Below are positions 60,332 to 64,000 of a stretch of 64,000 nt of DNA, one piece after another (the stretch's first letter is position 1; every line of letters begins with the position of its first letter). Under the pieces are notes generated by a model. That model saw nothing but the letters and a program-made list of their open reading frames with translations. It had not been told where the DNA came from and did not search any database. The position numbers were made by a program, and so were the translations under genes. The stretch lies in assembly GCA_018388625.1 (NCBI GenBank), contig CP074402.1, forward strand, positions 4,774,001-4,838,000, written 5' to 3'. This stretch comes from Nocardiopsis eucommiae. Its GTDB lineage: Bacteria > Actinomycetota > Actinomycetes > Streptosporangiales > Streptosporangiaceae.

Positions 60332-61674
60332 CTAGGACCCGATCCGCGGTGGGGCGGCCTCCTCACCCGGAGGCGTCGGTGAGGAGGCCGTCGCTCCCTC
60401 CAGTTCGTCGAGCTCGTCGAAGGCGTAGGCCGACTCCGCGTGGAGCTCGTGGTCCAGGCCGTTGGTCTCGACCTCCTCGGCGATACGGAAGCCGATGAGA
60501 AGGTCGATGACCTTGGCGATGACCCACGTGACGATGAAGGTGTAGACCATGACGCCGATCACGGAGATCGCCTGCGCCGCGAGGAGGCCGAGGCCACCAC
60601 CGAAGAACAGGCCCGCGTCCCCGCCGCCGGGCACGGCGGCGGAGGCGATGAACCCGAGGGCGAGGCAGCCGACGATGCCGCCGACCATGTGGATGCCCAC
60701 GACGTCCAGGGCGTCGTCGTACTTGAAGCGGAACTTCCAGCTGATGGCGTAGGCGCAGATCGCGCCGGACAGGGCGCCGACGATGATCGCGCCGACCGGG
60801 GTGACGTTGGCCGCGGAGGGTGTGATGGCGACGAGCCCGGCGATGGCGCCGGAGGCGAAGCCCAGGGCGCTGACCTTGCCGTAACGGAGGCGCTCGACCA
60901 GCATCCAGGCGGCGGTCGCGGCGGCGGTGGCGACCTGGGTGTTGACCAGGGCCAGGGCGGCCTGCTCGTTGGCCGCGTAGGCGGAGCCGCCGTTGAAGCC
61001 GAACCAGCCGAACCACAGCAGGGCGGCGCCGAGCAGGACGAACGGCAGGTTGTGCGGGCGCATCGACTCGGAGCCGAAGCCCTTGCGGCGGCCGAGGACG
61101 AGGACCAGGGCCAGGGCCGCGGCCCCGGCGTTGATGTGCACCGCGGTGCCCCCGCGAAGTCGATGACCTCGGGCAGGCCGGTGAACTCGTGCATGCTGGC
61201 GATCCAGCCGCCGCCCCAGACCCAGTGGGCGACGGGGAAGTACACGAGGAGCGCCCAGATCGGGGCGAACAGCAGCCAGGCGCCGAACTTGGCGCGGTCG
61301 GCGATGGCGCCGCTGATCAGGGCCACGGTGATGACCGCGAACATCAGCTGGAAGCCCGCGTCGACGAGCAGCGGGTAGCCGCCGTCGGTGCCGTCCATCG
61401 GCTCGACCTCGGTCATGATGCTGCTGAGGCCGACGTAGTCGAAGCCTCCGACGAACATCTCCAGGGCGCCGTGGCCGGGCGCGTAGGTCAGTGAGTGGCC
61501 GACCAGGACCCACAGGACGCTGATGATGGCGATGCTGCCGAAGCTCATCAGCATCATGTTGAGGACGCTCTTGGCCCGCGACATGCCTCCGTAGAAGAAG
61601 GCCAGGCCCGGGGTCATGAGCATCACCAGCGCGGCGCTCATCAGCAGCCACGCGGTGTTGCCTGAGTCAATCAT
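60332..61674 (-). CDS. amtB: ammonium transporter
   Basis: The merged 447-residue protein has 11 membrane helices and conducts ammonium. Landmarks are AWLLMSAALVMLMTPGLAFFYGG, DFAGGTAVHINAG with the first pore His, LLWFGWFGFNGGSAY and DVVGIHMVGGIVG with the second pore His. The cytoplasmic tail is acidic. One missing G near 61150 breaks the frame (448 codons). ATG at 61674. It lies between ftsY and ffh as in Streptomyces but lacks the glnK and glnD partners that usually follow. Confidence 0.94.
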
Positions 61675-61880
61675 TTCGTCGCCTCCGTTGCACGGACGGG
61701 GGATGGTCGTGAGATGCGGCGGTCAGCGAGCGCGTCTTCGGGCCCGATGCGCTGGCCACGGCGACCACTGTCCGACCCGGGTGTTTCCCGACCGGACCCG
61801 ACGTGTTGCGGAGGCGTAAAAGGGCGGCTCGGAGTGTTAAGCCGTCATGAACGAACCGTGCTCAAGGGGCGAACGACGAA

Positions 61881-61911
61881 CGGCCGGACCCCCGTGTCGG
61901 GTGTCCGGCCG
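61881..61911 (-). terminator. hairpin terminator after ftsY
   Basis: CGGCCGGAC-CCCG pairs with CGGG-GTCCGGCCG (61881-61894 with 61898-61911) with single-base bulges, just past the ftsY stop. Confidence 0.7.
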
Positions 61912-61935
61912 TCCGGTGCTGGTGGTGCCCCCGGG

Positions 61936-63123
61936 TCAGCCGAGGATGGCGTCCACGAACACCTCGGGGTCGAAGGGGCGAGGTCGTCGGGACCCTCCCC
62001 GAGTCCGACGAGCTTGACGGGCACGCCCAGCTCGCGCTGGACCTGGACGATGATGCCGCCCTTGGCGGTGCCGTCGAGCTTGGTCAGGGCGATACCGGTG
62101 ACGTTGACGACCTCCGCGAACACGCGCGCCTGGCGCAGTCCGTTCTGGCCGGTGGTGGCGTCCAGGACGAGCAGAACCTCGTCGACCCGGGACTTCTTCT
62201 CCACCACGCGCTTGACCTTGCCCAGCTCGTCCATCAGGCCGGTCTTGGTGTGCAGGCGTCCGGCGGTGTCGATGATCACGGTGTCCGCGCCGTCGTCGAT
62301 GCCCCGGGCGACGGCGTCGAAGGCCACGCTCGCGGGGTCGGCGCCCTCCTCCTTGCGCACGACCGGCGCGCCCACCCGGCTGCCCCAGGTCTGGAGCTGC
62401 TCGGTGGCGGCGGCGCGGAAGGTGTCGGCGGCGCCGAGCACGACGCTGCGGCCGTCACCGACCAGGACGCGGGCGAGCTTGCCGGTGGTGGTGGTCTTGC
62501 CGGTGCCGTTGACGCCCACGATCATGATGACCGCCGGACGGTCGCCGTGGGGTTCGGTGCGCACGGCGCGGTCGGCCTCGGTGGAGATCTGCTTGAGGAG
62601 TTCCTCGCGGAGCAGGGCGCGGACCTCGTCGGTCTCGCGGGTGCCGAGCACCTTGACGCGGGTGCGCAGGTTCTCGACGATCTGGGTGGCCGAGGCGACA
62701 CCGATGTCGGCGGTGATGAGGGTGTCCTCGATCTCCTCCCAGGTGTCCTCGTCCAGGTTCTTCGAGGAGAGCAGGCTGAGCAGCCCCTGGCCGAAGGAGC
62801 TCTGTGAGCGGGCCAGGCGGGCGCGCAGGCGGACCATGCGCCCGGCGGACGGGGGCGGGGTCTCGATCTCGGGGGCGGTGGGTTCGGCCGGGGCCGTGGC
62901 GGCGGCGTCCTCGGCCGGAGGCGCGTGGGCGGGGGCGTCTGGGCCGCTCCCCGTCCTTCTCACGGTCCTCTTCGAGGGCGGTGGCCCCGGTTTCCCCGGT
63001 GACCTCGGGCTTGGCTTCTTCCTCACCCGGCTTGACCGAGCGTCCGGCCCTGACCAGGAAGAACCCACCAACCGCCAGGAGGGCGACGACGACGATGATG
63101 CTTACGAGCAAGGTGATGTCCAT
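61936..63123 (-). CDS. ftsY: signal recognition particle receptor FtsY
   Basis: The merged protein is about 396 residues. A membrane helix (LLVSIIVVVALLAVGGFFLV) is followed by an acidic, Pro-rich A region and the NG GTPase domain: TLITADIGVASATQIVENLR, P-loop GVNGTGKTTTTGKL, DTAGRLHTK, LTKLDGTAKGG and GLGEGPDDLAPF. Near 61978 one missing C breaks the frame; restoring it gives the family ending FDPEVFVDAILG and a TGA at 61936-61938. Near 62950 the shift corresponds to one extra or two missing bases. ATG at 63123, or GTG at 63132, starts it. Confidence 0.93.
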
Positions 63124-63225
63124 AGCGTTCACCAGTCTCCCAGAGTGTCCGACGCGTTCGCGTCACGCCCCGGTGGCGTGCCGGGAACGATGCCGGTGGG
63201 GGCTTCCGGGCCCTCGGTGGCCCGG

Positions 63226-64000
63226 TCAGGTGCCCCGGTGGCGGGTGGTGCGCAGGATGAGGACGAAGAAGGGGGCCCCGAGGAAGGCGGTGACCACGCC
63301 GATGGGGAGTTCGGCCGGGGCGACGATGGTCCGCGCCACGACGTCCACCAGGACGAGGAACGCGCCGCCCATGAGCACGGTGACGGGCAGGATCGCCCGG
63401 TAGTTGGAGCCCACGAGGCGGCGCACGATGTGCGGGACGACGATGCCGACGAACCCGATCAGCCCGCTCACGGAGACGGCGGCGGCGGTGGCCAGGGAGG
63501 CGGCGGCGATCACGACCATCCGCACGACGGCGGGGTTGAGGCCGAGGCTGACCGCCTTGTCGTCGCCCAGGGCGAGCATGTCCAGCAGGTAGCCGCAGAG
63601 CAGCAGGACGACGAGCGCGACGACCGCGTACGGGGCGACGAGGCGGACGTCGTCCCAGCCGCCGCGACCGAGCCCGCCCAGCAGCCAGGCGTAGATGCGC
63701 TGGAGCTGGTCCACGCCCATCTGCTGGACGAGGGTCTGGGCCGCGGACAGGAACGAGGAGACCGCCACCCCGGCCAGGACCAGCGCGGCGGTGCCCCCTC
63801 CCCGGCGGTGGCGCCGAGGAGGTAGGCGGCGGCCACCCCGGCCAGCGCTCCGGCGAAGGCGGCCACGGGGACCAGGGCGCGAGGGTCGGCCAGGACCTCG
63901 TGGCCGAAGACCATGACCATGGTGGCGCCCAGTCCGGCCCCGGCGGCGGCGCCGAGCAGGAAGGGGTCGGCCAGCGGGTTGCGGAACACGCCCTGGTACG
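63226..64000 (-). CDS. FecCD-family iron-siderophore ABC permease, 5' end outside window
   Basis: The C-terminal 255 or so residues of a BtuC/FecCD-type permease. Helices include FRNPLADPFLLGAAAGAGLGA, the family hallmark near the first half, then GYLLDMLALGDDKAVSLGLN with the ATPase-coupling loop, SGLIGFVGIVVPHIVRRLVG and the ending LPIGVVTAFLGAPFFVLILRTTR. It imports ferric siderophores or vitamin B12 together with a binding protein and ATPase that must lie outside or elsewhere. One missing G near 63795 breaks the frame. Expression direction is leftward toward ftsY, 100 bases away. Confidence 0.9.
   Translation of the reverse strand, partial: VPGRVPQPAGRPLPARRRRRGRTGRHHGHGLRPRGPGRPSRPGPRGRLRRSAGRGGRRLPPRRHRRGGGTAALVLAGVAVSSFLSAAQTLVQQMGVDQLQRIYAWLLGGLGRGGWDDVRLVAPYAVVALVVLLLCGYLLDMLALGDDKAVSLGLNPAVVRMVVIAAASLATAAAVSVSGLIGFVGIVVPHIVRRLVGSNYRAILPVTVLMGGAFLVLVDVVARTIVAPAELPIGVVTAFLGAPFFVLILRTTRHRGT

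Overview
The window is about 70 % G+C by eye, with dense, mostly minus-strand, overlapping genes, many GTG/TTG starts and a typical actinomycete core-gene order. A filamentous actinomycete, most likely a Nocardiopsis-type member of the Streptosporangiales, is my best guess; this rests on recollection of synteny and protein style, not on a search.

Layout. 1-1.7 kb: the 3' part of an Abhydrolase_8 (DUF1023) hydrolase and a small lipoprotein. 1.8-3.5 kb: etfA and etfB. 4-6.4 kb: a large membrane-anchored Ser/Thr kinase. 6.8-7.6 kb: an enoyl-CoA hydratase. 7.7-10.9 kb: an ECF vitamin transporter (EcfT, a fused double ATPase EcfA, and a YkoE-type S component) behind a TPP riboswitch. 11-14.3 kb: a GH19 chitinase with DasR-like repeats in its promoter, and a class A penicillin-binding protein. 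15.1-23.1 kb: glgE, treS, pep2 and glgB, the complete GlgE alpha-glucan pathway. 23.3-26 kb: an APC permease and an aminotransferase. 26.1-32.7 kb: core genes cdsA, frr, pyrH, tsf, rpsB, an M23-like protein, xerC, plus a RidA protein. 49.2-64 kb: core genes dprA, comM, yraN, a DUF2469 gene, lepB, rplS, trmD, rimM, khpA, rpsP, ffh, then a lipoprotein, amtB, ftsY and the start of an iron-siderophore permease.

Between xerC/ridA and dprA, genes that are close neighbours in many actinobacteria, sits a 16-kb RiPP cluster (33.3-49.1 kb). Two near-identical precursor peptides end in the same poly-Cys core (CCSCCSCCPCCCCS). One translationally coupled operon encodes a leader-binding ThiF-like protein, a YcaO cyclodehydratase, two SagB-type azoline dehydrogenases, a split glutamyl-tRNA-dependent dehydratase and a pyridine-synthase-like protein: the machinery of a thiopeptide. 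A divergent two-gene operon encodes a class III aminotransferase and an iron-alcohol-dehydrogenase-like protein. This pair resembles the enzymes that convert the C-terminal residue of daptides into an amine. Both cores end in Ser, so I infer a thiazole-rich thiopeptide with a daptide-like C-terminal amine. A SARP regulator lies beside it. I saw no exporter, dedicated protease or resistance gene.

A caution covers the whole window. More than 35 reading-frame breaks interrupt otherwise intact proteins, including essential ones (pyrH, cdsA, trmD, lepB, ftsY). In almost every case I worked through, restoring one G or C to a short G/C run rejoins the frame, and corrected lengths become whole codons. 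I therefore read these as homopolymer under-calls in the sequence, not pseudogenes, and give merged coordinates for each gene.
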